A stretch of 64,000 nucleotides of DNA from Apteryx mantelli (taxonomy: Eukaryota > Chordata > Aves > Apterygiformes > Apterygidae), in the NCBI RefSeq assembly GCF_036417845.1, contig NC_090020.1, positions 38,362,425 to 38,426,424 on the forward strand. Reading direction: 5' to 3'. A model generated the notes under the pieces. That model searched no databases. It saw nothing but the letters and a program-made list of their open reading frames with translations, and had not been told where the DNA came from. Shown piece by piece: positions 37,101 to 50,629 of the stretch. Position 1 is the first letter of the stretch, and the number at the start of each line of letters is the position of its first letter. The translations under genes and the position numbers were made by a program.

Positions 37101-40100
37101 AGAGCCCTCCTCAGGGCTCTTCCTCCTTCTTTGAGCGTGCCTCCAACTCAATAGACAAGGGAGCAGGTATCGCTGAGCCTAAGCATCCAGTAATTATTCC
37201 TGAGCACTCTGTGTCCTTTCTTGGCAGCCACACTTCTTAATCCATCCAGCAGCAACACCGCAACAATTCTAATACCTGGTGTTTCACACTCCTCTGAAAG
37301 GAAGGCTGGGTTCTTCATCTAGCATTCTAAAATGGGGTATTTTTCGAAGGGGGCCTATTTGACCAACTTGGGATCACCAGTTAGATTTTGGTTTAACGGA
37401 TGTGGCTGGCAGACCAACAGCTGAAGAACCTGCCTTTGTGCTAAACCCAGAAAAGAACTGAGGAGTGGCAATGTGCTGCAAACTAAATATAGCAAGAATC
37501 TCACTGCCCCAAGTGTCTCTCTTAATTGTTCCCATATGCTATACATGAAGCCTAAGCACCTAGGCCAACCAATGCTGCAAGACAGACATGTTTTGAATCC
37601 AACTCTTTTTTGGCCTTAAGAACTTTACTCTGAGGGGATGAAGGTTCACAACGCTAGAGTTGTATTGCTTAAAGTAGGAGAGAAGAAAAAAACTGAGATG
37701 GTAGAAGGATATTTTATACCTAAAACTAGGTTTTAGTCCCTCCTGCAGCATTTGACACTAAATCACTATGGCAGAGGTAGGAAATAAAACCTTAGTTCCT
37801 ATAGTTTTACAGAATATGAAAGCCACACTGATGAAGGAGGATATTTCACACCTCACCTACAAGGTTTATTTCAAGATTGCCAACCACTATGTCGGCATGG
37901 GTGACCAGAGAAATGTTTAACCTGCGGATTAAGACAGGACTTCAGTATGAGCAAGATCTCACTGCTTCAGCTTGTCAAGAATGAGGTGTTTCTATCCACA
38001 GCTAAAATGAATCTTGAGACTCCAGCAGAAACAGCTGGTGTCATGCAGTTACTGCAAAGCCTCCAGAAGTACTTGCTACCCAAACAGGGATTTTGAGGAC
38101 TAGAACTTTGAACTCCAAGGCAAAAGCAGGAGTTCAGTAGCACTCTTGTACATGGAAAAAGTGTCCATGACATACTGTGGCATACTCTAAGCAGAAGAAC
38201 CAGAGCTAGCTAACCCTGCACTCTACCTTGAGAAGCTACTCCTACAAATGACCTGGGGAAGAAATTATGAATGAGTGACAAGGTGAGCATTACCCATAAC
38301 AAATGGGAAACACGGGCCTCTTCCCCAAAAGGTCTGAACTCCAGTCATATGAAAAGTAACTGAATATGCCAAGACATCAAAACTGCAAAGTATACACAGC
38401 TCTATAGCAACTTTCAGCAAGCAATACTCACATTTTTAAAACTGGAACTATCCTCACCATTTTAAGAGTAGGAGTATTAAAGCATATGAGAAGTTAAGAC
38501 TGTCAAAGTCCAGGCAGGAAAACTGCCAGATAATAGCACCAAGTTCCTTGTATATTTGAAGTAGAGAAGAGAAACAGCAGACTATTGGGTTTTTCGGTGC
38601 ACAATACATTTTAAAATCCTATGTCTAAGGAATATTCTTACTTAAGGTAAATCTGAAAGACTTATATTAAATTTCCATTAACAGCAATGTCATCCATCTT
38701 TTCCTATGCATTATTGGTATTTTATCCAATATTCTGTACTTCATCCCACAGCATTTCTTGCCCAATATAGACAACAAAATCATGCCACCTATTCAACAGA
38801 TTTGCCCACGGCAAGTCTATTAAGAAGTTGCTAAAAACAACCCCAAAACCACAAAAACCTCCAACTCCACCCCACAAAAACCAAAGAACATGCATGTGTG
38901 CATATAGCCACACACACAGTCTTTCATGATGTCAACTAAATTAACTGCAACAGAGAAAAAAACTGAAGAGCTGCTACCAGTAAACCAAGATTTTGAATTT
39001 CAGGCCAGATGACTAAACTGATATCCAAATACCTGACATGTTCTCAAGACCTGGCTTCCAGTCTGAAGTCTAAGAATACATACACCTTGAAGATGACAAA
39101 ACCCCCAACACGAGGATATTTATTTAGCTAAAATAATATATTGACTCTCTAAGAGAGGTAAATATAAAGGCCTAAGGCTGGATCTCTGAATTCTGTAAAA
39201 CCTCTGCCATAGCTCTGGGTTTTATTGTATCCTGTGCTTTTAAAGCTGCATTCATCACTGAAAAATGAGACACACACACAAAAAAAAGGAGTATCAAATA
39301 ACTACTGAGACACGCACACAAAAGGGAGGGGGTATCAGATAACTACTTTCATTATTAGATACTACTAGGCCATCCTTCAAGTGTACATTCATTTTGCTGC
39401 CAGCCTCCATTTACTAGCAGGGAGATTACTATTTTAAGTATTATGAAAACATTTTTTTGAGTAATATTAGTTCCAAGATAAAAAAAATCAACACAGTTAT
39501 CAATCATATCACCCAAGGGCACCAGTTCCGTTGCTGTTCTATTTCAGAAAAATTATCTAGCAGAAACCTGGAAACAGGCAAGAACTAACTTATTAAGAAG
39601 CCACCAATTCGAAAGCCTGCAAAGTACTTCACCTCCCCACTTAAAGGGGTCTGACTTTAAAGATAACTGCGTAATCTCTCCCTACACACTCAAAGCTTCC
39701 AAAAGCCATATATTCATAAAAACTTGAAATAGAAAGAAAGTAATAAGCAACCGAGACAGGAAACTTAATAATGAAAACATTTGGGCAGTGTGGCTCCTAC
39801 ATGACATCTCTAATACCTCAGTCAGGGTACCTTAACAAGCACAAATGAGGTATGGCCAGAGTCACCTAGAAACATTTCAGTTTAAGGTCAATAAGGAAGA
39901 GTTATTTAGCATAAATACAACATATGTAGTATACTATAAAGAGAGAGAAAATTTACATCATCATTTTGTGCATGTTTTTTCACCTGGGTACATGCACAAT
40001 TAACTTGCAATTGCTTTTTTGCAAAGAAGCTGGGGGTTAAAACCCCACAGACAGTAACACATAGCAAATGATCATTCAAATACCTGTGACAGAGATCAGT

Positions 40101-40540
40101 CCAGAGACTGGACTGACAAGACTGAACTGTCTTATTTTTTGGAACATAAGAAGCATGGGGAACAACCTTCACAACTTTGGTTATAAATCTTTGCTTAAGG
40201 AAAGCCAGCATCAATCTTCCATGGGCCATCTCTCTTCCCTCACCCCCAAACCTCAGAAACAGATAAAAGGACCTGAATCCTTTCCTCATCATTGCTTCTC
40301 TACCTAGCCTCTCCAGTATATTCTCTAATTCATTTGCACACCTGCACTGCATGACCTGAAAACAGTTTTGCAGCCTTGGAACTAACTTAAGTAAATTATA
40401 CAATGCCTGCATCATGCATTCATTTCATATTTCATCCCTTTCCCTAGAGTGCCCCCAACATCCTCAAAAAACCTGTGGTTTCTCCCACATGCCCTGTGTC
40501 CTTCCACAGCAATACCTCTAGCCCCCAAACAATTTGCACC
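34126..40540. other. Intergenic sequence downstream of FBN2
   Basis: AT-rich, with no recognisable gene. It holds homopolymers (G14 at 34,762-34,775, C18 at 36,093-36,110) and a diverged 40-bp tandem duplication near 39,266-39,346. A 169-codon minus-strand open frame at 39,906-40,415 has no domain character and is about what chance gives over this much sequence. Confidence 0.6.
39266..39346 (+). repeat. Diverged 40-bp tandem duplication
   Basis: Two adjacent units of about 40 bp, each starting TGAGACAC, passing through a CA-rich and purine-rich part and ending in ATAACTAC. They differ by several substitutions and small indels. Confidence 0.75.
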
Positions 40541-40559
40541 TCAGAGGTTTATAAGAACA

Positions 40560-40800
40560 TGTATAGCATGCAGAAAGATGAACTGTATATCAACTATTCA
40601 TCCCCTATTCCAATGCAAGAGCTAAAGCATAGAAAAATCTAGCAGGTTCAAAATAAGAGGTATTTTCTGTTGAGTGAAGGACTAAGTTGTAGAACTCCTT
40701 GCCACATGTGTGTGTGCTCACTAAAAGTCTTAGGCATTTTCAAAGGAAGATGCTTAAATTCCTGGAAGATAAATCAGCTGGAATATATTAAATCCTAAGA
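40560..40800 (+). mobile_element. Ancient CR1/L3-like LINE fragment
   Basis: The segment containing AGTTGTAGAACTCCTTGCCA and then GGCATTTTCAAAGGAAGA resembles the end of ORF2 and start of the 3'UTR of old amniote CR1/L3 elements, which typically read tgtggaactccttgccac. It is heavily mutated with no open frame, and its limits are uncertain. Confidence 0.4.
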
Positions 40801-43800
40801 TTATATTTATCTTATCGCAGGAAATTCCCAAGCTGAGAATTTTTGAAGATTGGTAGAGTATTTTGGAGAACTTTCATTGTACAACTGCCCTCCAAAATTT
40901 TTCTCAAAAGCAACCACAGATGAAACAGCGGTTTGACAATGCAGCTGTTCTTTGGCACTCTGTGCCCCTCCCCACAAACACCCTGAGCTGCCCCTGCATC
41001 AGCTACACTATAAATACTATATATTTATTTTCTCCCAGAGGTACATGCATGCAAATTTATTAATCAGATAACTAAGAGCTCAGAAGCTGGTCAACCACAG
41101 CTTTGTGGCTGCTGCTGGGCCAAACAAATGGTCACATGCAGCATCCCGATCTGATCAGGAAAGAACAACTGACAGCTAGCTAAGTCAAACTACAAGGGGA
41201 GGGGGGAAGCTTACATTAGACATTCTATTGAGTAATAAAAGAATGAATCACGTTTCAGAATGTAAACAAACAAAAAACTACACACCATGTCCATGTTTTG
41301 CTCAGACCTAATACTGCAGCACAGACATCAATGGAAGTTGTGGCATGTCTCAAATGCAACACAATCCGTGTATTAACACATGCACAGAAAGCGCAGACCA
41401 AAAGCAAACCAAAAACAAACCAAAAAGAAAATTAACATCAGAACAATTATTTTACTACGCAAAGCTTATTTGATGAGCTGAAAGCAACAAGTAAAATAAG
41501 AACATGCACCCTGCATAAATGAACTGAGATACTAACAGGCAGGAGCAATAGAACTCTCACACCCAGGATCCTAAGTAATATGTTTGATTGCAAACACAAA
41601 AAATTGTGATATCCTGACAGAGAATGTTTGAGCAGCAATTGCAGTTCCTAGGATTAGTGTTTAATCCAAGATGCAAATAACGGATTTTAAAAAGAAGGGT
41701 TACAGACCCTGTACTCAAAGTTAAAATTCAGCAAACCCAAGCATTTATCAAGTTTGGCAATTAACAACGACAACAAAAAAGCAGACCAAGAGGAACCAAG
41801 AGCAGATTTAGAGGAGAGGAATATTCATACAAAAGCATCTCTCTCATGTAGCACTGATCAGCAAAGCTTGAGATTCTTGCCTTTCTCCATCTAGAGCATT
41901 GGGGGGGGGGGGGGAAATGTGCAGAGCTGATGAGTTCTGGTCAGATATGCCTCCTTCCCTAAATCCTCAAAAGGAATATGATTATATACAGAGAAGGGGA
42001 ATCCCTGATGTTCTGCTCAATATCTGCAATACAGACTTCCAAGTGCAACTGAACAAACAGAAGACTACTGCTGTGTGAACATACGGAGAGTTAATCAATC
42101 ATTTCCACTGTTTCTTACATGAAGGGAGAACTGTCCTAAAGCTGGGATGATTTACAAATATATAGGTATTCAATTGATCAGAATTTTTTTTTAAAGCTGT
42201 TAGAACTATAAAACAGAAGTAAGATCATAACAGAAGTTATAATTCAGATTACCATCATTTAAAACTAGCACAGTGTTTTATTTACATATTCTACTTCAGA
42301 AAACTTGCATCACAGATATTTTACCAAAGGTTATCAAAGTTGTCAATAACACCAACAGATTACTGTTCCTTCCCAAGACCTCTCCTCAGATAATAGACTA
42401 CAAAAGACAATGAAAGGCACTTCCCAAAACTGGAAACACTAACACAGTCTTAATATAGATAAATTATTGCGGAACCATCACTAAACAATTACTGATTAAG
42501 CGAGTCAGACAACGCACACCGCCACTTCCTCCATCTTCCAACATCTTCCAACCTGGCTTTCAATATCATGTAACCTTCACATTATATACACAGGCAACCA
42601 TAATCTTCAACTTCAGAAGTAGAATGAACTCTGCAGTTCCAAACCACCTGGCAGTCACAGAGCTCCTCTCTTTTCCCATTTAAATTACTCATGGAAACAT
42701 TAAACTAAATTTTGGGTACACAATTTTGGAGGCCATTATACTGCTATTATTTGCCATTAGTACAATGTGACTGGATGTCTTAGCTTAATACATTCATTCA
42801 TAAGTCTGCTGTGGTCATTCATTTTCCTTCTGTACATCTTCTCATCTTGGGAAAATCCCTTTATAAGTTTGAGATGAGATCTCCAATAGCTTAGGTCACT
42901 GCACACATTAAGGTTACTTCTTTCAAGGAAAATTGCGAATTAAGAACTGCTCACTCGGACAGTCATTGCTCACTCGGATAGTCAAGCTAAAAGAGCAAAT
43001 CAGATAACAGATCTGCAGGAAACTTCCAGCTCTACTAATAGCATCGTCCTGACACTTTCATGACAAAAGCATGCGCATATGACCTTCAGTTAAATTATTT
43101 GTGCCTATCTTTCCTGAAGACTTTTCCTTTTTAAGTAAGTCTACAAAAACCATGAAATTTACCCTTCTTCACAAAACACATGGGCACACAGGCAACACAA
43201 ACTCTCAGCTGCCATAGAGCTTAAAATACATCCAGCTGGACAAGCACCCCACAGGCCCCCAAAACCACTTCTAAGCTTAGCACCACATGTTCCTGTTTCA
43301 GTGTTGGGCATAGTATCTACTACTCAAAAAAAAAAAAAAAAAAAAAAAGTCTTGGCAACCTATGCAACAGTGAACCTAAGGCAAAAAAAAAAAATCAACC
43401 AATACCTTTAAAGAACATGATTTGAACAGCTCTCACGCTATTATTTTAGTCCATTTGGCCACATTAACTGAATAAAACAATCTGGCCCTTGATTTGCATT
43501 TAAGTAGATAGTTACAACTCCCACAGTACTAGTTGTCTCAGCTAGTTGTTTCTACAATTACCTTAGGTACATTAGTATCACCAACCTTGTGTACTTAACT
43601 GTTCAACATTTGTTTTCTCTGCAAAAATCATTCTTTCATGCAACTGTTTAAAATTGATTCTGTGATTTCCATGCATGTCCCTGTCTCTTAGTATTTTCTC
43701 TAGAATGAAAGTAATAACTAGGGTTTACATCCTCTATGCCTACTTAAACCTATACAGTCTTTCCCACATTGGAGGGGAGGGTTAATAAAGATGATATTTT

Positions 43801-46800
43801 AAAAGTTACCAGCTCATATGCATCAGTCTCGGCATCAGCTTTTATTACCTTCATATCTTTATACAAGCGGTGATGAGAACAGAGCCTAATTACAGTGGCA
43901 CCATTCCTACCGCAATGATCAAGCCCCTGTCAGCATCTCCAAAATAAAATCCTATACTCAGTGTTGTTACACAGTTGTAATAGTGCTCCAAAATGAGTGC
44001 ATAAGGCTGATGTGGAAGCTTATGTGCTCCTTCCCTCTTCTACTCCCAATGGTGCATTAGTTCATCAAATGCCTAATGATTACAAACAAAAGTAAATTAC
44101 TCTACTGAAGAATAATGCATTCAGGCACAGATCAGTTTAAAAATAAACCAAAATGGCTGATAATATTATTAGTATCCCTCCCCCACTTTTAAAAACAAGT
44201 TTTAGAAAAATACTTTTAAAATGGTCAAGAAGAATCTATTTCTGAATCAATGACAGTCTTCCCAACTAATCTTTGAAAATAATTCTGAATTCTGACCTAA
44301 TGTAAATGCACATCCATCTACCAAGTCAATAATATATGTTCCTGCTAAAAGATTTAGTTAGAGGAATTTAATTCAATTTAGTTGTCAAACTCTAGTAAGA
44401 GAAAATAAAAATTGTTTTAAGTCATAAAACCAAAATGAAATATAAAAACATGAAAAGATCTGATGCTAGCTGCGAGACTGAAAGTTAATGGTTAGGGATC
44501 AAGATTTACCTTGAAATAGATAGTAATTAGATTTATAGATTGTAGCATAAACCATACAGCTTAGACAAGACAGAAATTAAAAAACAAATTAAACTGATCA
44601 AGTACACAAAGATTGTAACAAAGAGCTAGCCTTGAATCAGAGCTGAGCTTCATTAGGGTAGCATCTAATATAGCACACCTAATCTATTAGCATTACTCTA
44701 CAGCAAATTCTAAGTACACCAGACATCCTGTTAACTAAATGGATTGAAATTCCTTTTCCTGCTTACCATATGATGCAAAGAAACACTGTTTCTAAGTATC
44801 TCACAGAATAATAAGATCCATTCAATCTTAATACAGATGTTTTTTGGCCAAACAGTAGCTGTCCTGGAATCCAGTTTTAAAGACAGGATGAAAGTAGAAG
44901 AAGAGAGTTTGAAGGGAAATTTCATAGTTATAAGTCATTTTTCAACTGGTGAGAACACAGATGTCAATTTTATTAATGTGTCCACTCCAAAAGACAAGAG
45001 TTTGTGGAACATGGAGCTAACCACAAATGAGTCGTTTCCTGCTGAATGGGGCAAGTTACATCCACTACTTCCTCGTCTAGCCTCCTCGCCTAAGAAGGGA
45101 AGCAACATTTGCCTCATGAAGCACTCAACAGAATACGGTAGCATTACTCACAATCACATTATTGATGTAACTCCAACATGCTGTAAAACATGTCTTCCCT
45201 CCCTTTCCTCTTCTTTTTGAATGGCCTGAACTGGCTTTCTTGTGCATGTATTGTATTTAACACCCTGTCTGTTCCTAGATGTTCTCCAGCTTCTTTCAGT
45301 GAAGGAAAGCCAAGTTACCCTTGATCAGGACATATGCTCTTAAGGAAGGCACAGTCCAGAGGAAAGATCCAAGAAAAACAAACCACAGTAACCAATGCTT
45401 GAATTGAGCACAATCAAACCAAATAATTGAAAAGGTCTAGTTCCCATAAAGTTACATTTAAAACCCACCAAAACATTGCTGCTTGCGAGACTAAAAGCCA
45501 TTAAGAATGAACATAAAGTGGACCTAAAATACATACATAACTTGGTATGGTTAATACAAAAAAGAAATCTTTTTGTGGAAAGCAGTGGTTTTTTTTAAAT
45601 AATATTCCTGAAGTTTCAAGACTGACATCCACAGAAAATTAGGTCATACCTATTTGTCCACAGACGTGCAAATATGTCTGTCAGTGCCAGTTTTACCCTC
45701 TATACTGCTCAGACAATACTCCCAAAAACTAATCCAAAAGAAGCATCTTCTAGACATGAAAAGGAACTACTCTTAACCCTTTCAGTCCTTGATCTCTCTT
45801 CAAATTAACAAAAGTATAATATAAAATAAATTTTTCTGAATAAAGCCATCAGTCTTTCAGGAAAGCGACTACTCTATTTTGCTACCTAGCAACCTAGCTA
45901 GCCACTCAGATTTTCTTAATATTTAATTTCTGTTTTCAAACATAGAGTTAAAACAATTGTCTCTGGATTTCCTAGTGTCAGGATTTTTCCTTTTTATTTC
46001 CTCATAACATCCAGAAGTCTCACCTACAAAAGCAGCACATCCATCACCAAATCTCACAGGCACAGGAAGGCCCCACTACATGCTAGTACAGTAGCATATC
46101 AAAGAACTATGCATTCAGATGCGGAACGCACTCTACATCCAACAAGTGTACGTGGAAGAAAGCTGGTAATGAATGCAACCAAGAATAAATATTCTCAAGT
46201 GACCAAGAGTCTCACAACAAATAACATATATTAAAAAAGAGGGAGCATACTCCACAATATGCTCCACATTTGCCATCAAAACCCACAACAGCACTTTCAG
46301 TGATGCAAGGAATGTCAAGTATTCCACAAGCAAATGGTTTATTATGAAGAAAAAAGATGTTAAGAAAACAAAATTTATAAAATGCTATATGCAGCTCCCT
46401 AATGTACTGTGCATTTTTCGAAAGATTTTAGCATGCACAAAATAAAGTTTGTACTCTCCACACACTAGTTCTGATGGAAAAGAGAAATAAAAAGGAAAAT
46501 CATTCAAAACAACAGACTGATTACCTCTACCACAAAGTTCATTCCTTCTGATACACCCTCATTTTAATAACGGTCCCCATCTGCACTTCCAGGTATTGTT
46601 ACCTTTAACACATTTCTCAAGTGACTTTTAATGTTCACTTATCTGTCCATACAAGATCTTAATCTCTCTCCAAAAGAGAGGGAAAAAAATTGACAAAGTA
46701 ACATGTGACAAAGGCATGGCTTTCCCCCTCTTCACAGGGGCAAGACTTCCTTATTCATCTTGCACTCCTCAACCATTTACCCCAATTCCATTCCACGTTC

Positions 46801-47344
46801 CAGGCACCTTCTCTGCATCTCCCTTGTTTCCTCCCCACACCCCCGCTTAGCCTCCAACTTTCCAAATTTCTTCTCGCACCCAAAATACATGCACTCCACT
46901 GATCTTTCTAAGCCCTGTTCTATCTTCCTTTCATCCTTAAGTGAATTAAATGTGCCATTTAATGTTTTCCCTCTGGATTCTCATCCTCTTAACCTTCCCC
47001 TTCATCTTTGCAGTCACCTCAAACTATTCTAGACAAAGCTTATGACAACCTCTCCAACACAGAGCTCAGAATCATCAGATCTCAATCAGAGGCACCCACT
47101 TCTCACCAGTCAGCTTCAACACATTACTGCACAGCTACTCAAGCAGCAGACTGATCTAAATTTGCCCTTCTTCTCCAAAGTCCAGACATTAAATGCCTCT
47201 TAACACTTTTGCAGGTGACCCTTCTACTCTTCTAGGAAGATACATACAAGTGTTTCAGAAACATACTTGAAAATGAGATAGACAACTGGAGGAAGCCACA
47301 CAATCACAGGCTCTGGTGCTTACAGGGTATTTTAAACACAGCAA
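40801..47344. other. Intergenic sequence
   Basis: AT-rich non-coding DNA with G14 (41,901-41,914), A23 (43,326-43,348) and small duplications such as a roughly 19-bp pair near 42,948-42,985. An open frame of 127 codons at 44,837-45,220 (+) has no recognisable features. No exon of a known gene is seen. Confidence 0.55.
43326..43348 (+). repeat. A23 homopolymer
   Basis: A run of 23 A with a second A13 run about 40 nt further on. No upstream retrocopy is recognised that would make it a poly-A tail. Confidence 0.85.
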
Positions 47345-48388
47345 TCTCCGTTAGAAGGACAATACAGCAGGACAAAAGCAATCCAAGAGATTTCTCGAGT
47401 GCCTTGATCATTATTTCTTGACACAGGAAATTAACAAGCCAACTAGGACAGCCTCCCTGCTGGACTTGCTCCTCACAAGAAAGAATGACCTAGGGATGCA
47501 ATGGTGAAGAGCAGTCTTGGCTGCAGTGACTACGACACGGAGCGGAGTTTAAAATCCTGAGAGAAGCAAGCAATATAAATGGTAGAACTACAGCCCTGGA
47601 CTTCAGAAGCACCAACTTTGGCTTGTTCAAAGATCTGTTTGGCAGGTTCCTGTGTGAGATTGCTCTGCAGGGCAAAGGGAGCCAGGAACGTCAGTTGAAC
47701 TTCAGCAACCACCTCCTCAAAACACAAGAACAATCCATTCAGATGTGTGGAAAATGGAGCAAATGGAGCAGAAGCCAGCACGGATAAAGAAGGAACTTCT
47801 TCCTAACTGAAGTCAAACACAAGAAGACAGAAAGAGGTAGAGGGACAGACCACCCCAGAGGAATACCAATACACTGACCAAATGTGCAGGGCTGAAGTTA
47901 GAACAGATAAAGGTCAGTTGGAGTTGAAACTAGTGAGGCATGTGAAGAACAGTAAAATGGGCTTAAGTACACTTTCAGCAGAAGACCAAGGAAATAAGCA
48001 AGTTCAGAAGAGTGACCAAGATGATTATAGAGGACTAGAATATAGAACATACAAGAAGTAGTTCAGAGAGCTGGGTTGGTTCAGCCTTAAGAAGAGAAGG
48101 CTATGGGGAGAGCTTTCTCCTGTCTTCAGTAACCTCATGGGAGGGTATTCTTCTTGGAGGCACACAGCGACAGGATGAGAGACAACAGACAAGTTGCAAC
48201 ATGGGAAATTCTGATTAGGATTAGGTTTCATCTAAAGAAGGTTGTGGAATACACATTCTTGCAGATGTTCAAAACTCAACAAGACCCTAAGCAATCTGAT
48301 ACATCTGAACCTGTTTTGAGCAGAAGGTTAGATTAGATGACCTCCACAGGTATCTTCCATACTGATTTATTCTACAAGTCTGAAAACT
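47345..48388 (+). mobile_element. Older, internally deleted CR1 LINE
   Basis: Segments align by eye, in order, with the younger CR1 at 49.3-53.5 kb. The part at 47,345-47,760 matches the end of the endonuclease region and the linker after it, including CTTGGCTGCAGTGACTACGA and CTGGACTTCAGAAG. A middle part matches the linker before reverse transcriptase. The part from about 48,000 matches the ORF2 C-terminus (GGTTCAGCCTTAAGAAGAGA) and the 3' end (TAGATTAGATGACCTCCACA). The reverse transcriptase core is missing. Many indels and stops mark it as older than its neighbour, which has the same orientation. Confidence 0.8.
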
Positions 48389-49329
48389 CACGCAAAAGAG
48401 CCAAGTATCTTAAAACATGATGCATTTGGAATGATGACACATAGAACACGTACATTTGCAAAGACAAAAACCAAAACATAAATACTGGAATGTTTTATGT
48501 TTGGAACAGAATGAGTTTTCTGTAATGACCTAGTGATTTCAGGGTCAGCTAATAGTAAATATAGAAAAAAGCAGATCTGTTTTCTGGCTAGAGAGGAAGC
48601 TCAATTCCCAGAGATGTCAAGTACTCATAACTTTTTTTTTTTTTAATCCTCTGGAATTATTCGCATCATGGTGACTCCCAGGCTCCAGTTGAGATTCAAG
48701 TGTCATTTTGCTAGGTACAACATACATAGCAAGAAAGGAGCTGCCACAAGACCTTGCAATCCAATTAAAATAAAGACACCACAAATAAAGAGTGCTTAGC
48801 GGGGTTTGGCAGGTACCTGCCAAAACTTGAGTTTTTCCCCCAATAAACCCTACCATATCTGAGGTACTACTATTGCTAGCTGAAAGATACACAATCATTT
48901 TAATGAGAGTAAAGACTCTTAAAATTAACAACACGCAATTGTGCAATCAAAACTAGAATGAAATTCTATATGAGGTTAGCCAAAATCCCATGGGAAAACC
49001 CACACTTTATTCTGTGGTTAGCCTTGATTTCATACGTTAATACTGTGAATGGCTGTTGTTGGTTGACTCCATAAAATGTCATTTCCTTTGAAGCGCAGGC
49101 TTCTGTTGGCAGGAACTGTGTTTTGACCTGCTATGATTTTTAGGTTACCGGTGCTTAAATTACTACATCTTACTACAAGCAACGATACTTTACTTTTGTG
49201 CTTATGTTTTCACAGTTTACAGCTAATGTTTTGATCTTTTCTTTACACCCACTACTCATCAGAGATGAAACACATTAAATTGACTGACATATTTATAAAA
49301 TAGATAGGCAAACACTGAATTATTCACTC
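48389..49329. other. Spacer between the two CR1 copies
   Basis: 0.94 kb of AT-rich sequence with a T-run near 48,632. No gene or repeat is recognised. Confidence 0.55.
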
Positions 49330-49356
49330 TCAGAGGCAGCGAACAGACGCAGCAGT

Positions 49357-50460
49357 TTGCGCACAAAGGTACCTTCGTTTCTGTTCCCTGTGGTGTACGC
49401 TTCCTTAAGTATGGTCGTGACACGCTGCAGAGCGCATTCGCCAGTGGCTGCTGGAGTTGCTGTGTCAGAGGCTGGGACCCAGAGAGACCCTCTGACAGTA
49501 GATGCAGCTCTGCAGGTCTCAGGCTGCAGGGAGTGCTTGGGGCCTCTCCGGGAGGCCTGGGCTGGCAGTCAGCTCTCCTGCAGGAGGTGCGCTGCTGTTG
49601 ACGAGCTGTGTCATCAGGTAAGGGAGTTACAGGAGGAGGTCAGTAGGCTGCGCAGCATCCGAGAAGATGAGCAAGAGATAGACAGGGTATTCTTGGAGAC
49701 TGTACAGCTCGAGGAGTCCCAACCCCCCACAGCAGTTTAGTTGCCGGAGGGCTCTGTGCCGTGTGAAATGGTACATCATAACACTGTAGAAGAAGGCTGG
49801 AAACTGGTTGCTGCTCATGGGAGGAGAAAGGCTCCTGTTCCTCCCAAAGACTTGAAGCTGAAGAACAGGTTTAGTGCCCTCCAGGATGAGGAGGAGATGG
49901 GCATGGCTGCAAGGGAAGTAACTGGGACAACAGACCCTGTGCCTTGCCGGAATGCCCGGAAGAAGCAGTGGGTGATTGTTGTGGGGGACTCCCTGCTGCG
50001 GGCAATGGAGGCATCTATCTGCTGACCTGACCTCATGTCTAGAGAGGTTTGTGGCCTGCCAGGGGCTCACGTGCGAGACGTCATGGAAAGACTGCCAAGG
50101 CTTGTCCACGCTTCGGACTATTACCCACTGCTGCTCTTCCATGTGGGCGCTAATGACACCAAGGGCAAACTGGAGACCATCAAGCAGGATTTCAGAGCTG
50201 TGGGGATGGTGGTCAAGGGTCTGAGAGCCCAGGTCATCTTCTCCTCAATCCTGCCAGGGAGGGGGATGGATGAGAGGAGGAGGAGGAGGAGACAGACTTT
50301 GCAAGTTAACGACTGGCTGTGCTACTGGTGTTGGCAACCGGGTTTTGGTTTCTACAACCACGGGACCCTGTTTGAAGATCAACAACTGCTGGGGAGAGAT
50401 GGGATCCGCCTCATTAAGCGGGGCACACGTCTTTTGCCAACAGGTTGGCCAACCTGGTAA
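49357..50460 (+). pseudogene. CR1 ORF1 remnant: coiled-coil-like region and SGNH esterase
   Basis: One reading frame runs across the whole segment, interrupted by TAG at 49,738-49,740 and TGA at 50,023-50,025, and ends with TAA at 50,458-50,460. The first part has a C-R-E-C ... C-R-R-C cysteine pattern and then a charged, heptad-like stretch (H-Q-V-R-E-L-Q-E-E-V). The second part has V-V-G-D-S-L-L (GDS block, 49,981-49,998) and V-G-A-N-D-T (50,143-50,160), typical of the SGNH/GDSL-type esterase in CR1 ORF1. Known role in the family: RNA-binding/chaperone and lipid-esterase functions in the ribonucleoprotein. Non-functional here because of the stops. Confidence 0.85.
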
Positions 50461-50629
50461 GGAGGGCTTTAAACTAGGAAAGATGGGGGAAGGGGAGAGT
50501 TATAGCGCCAGGGTAGCTGGCAAAAGACAGCTCAAGTCAGGACGCCTCCAGCAGGTGAATGCAGCCAGGGAAGTGCGCATGGGATGTGGCTATGGAGGAT
50601 CCTCTTGAATTCCTCCTGGGAAACCTGCA

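Noticed and set aside
39906..40415. 169-codon minus-strand open frame between FBN2 and CR1
   Set aside because: The composition looks random, with no domain, signal or splice context. Over 64 kb in six frames an open frame of this length is expected about once by chance.
42948..42985. Short direct repeats as a possible CRISPR-like array
   Set aside because: Only two roughly 19-bp copies side by side with no spacers in vertebrate DNA; a simple tandem duplication.
43326..43348. A23 run as the tail of a processed pseudogene
   Set aside because: No gene-like sequence or target-site duplication recognised upstream, and bird CR1 elements do not make poly-A tails.
44837..45220. 127-codon + strand open frame
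   Set aside because: No recognisable motif and no flanking promoter, splice sites or repeat; treated as chance.
49741..50025. Separate small gene starting after the stop at 49,738
   Set aside because: Same frame as the preceding and following pieces and matches the esterase region of CR1 ORF1, so it is one broken ORF; the start would be TTG.
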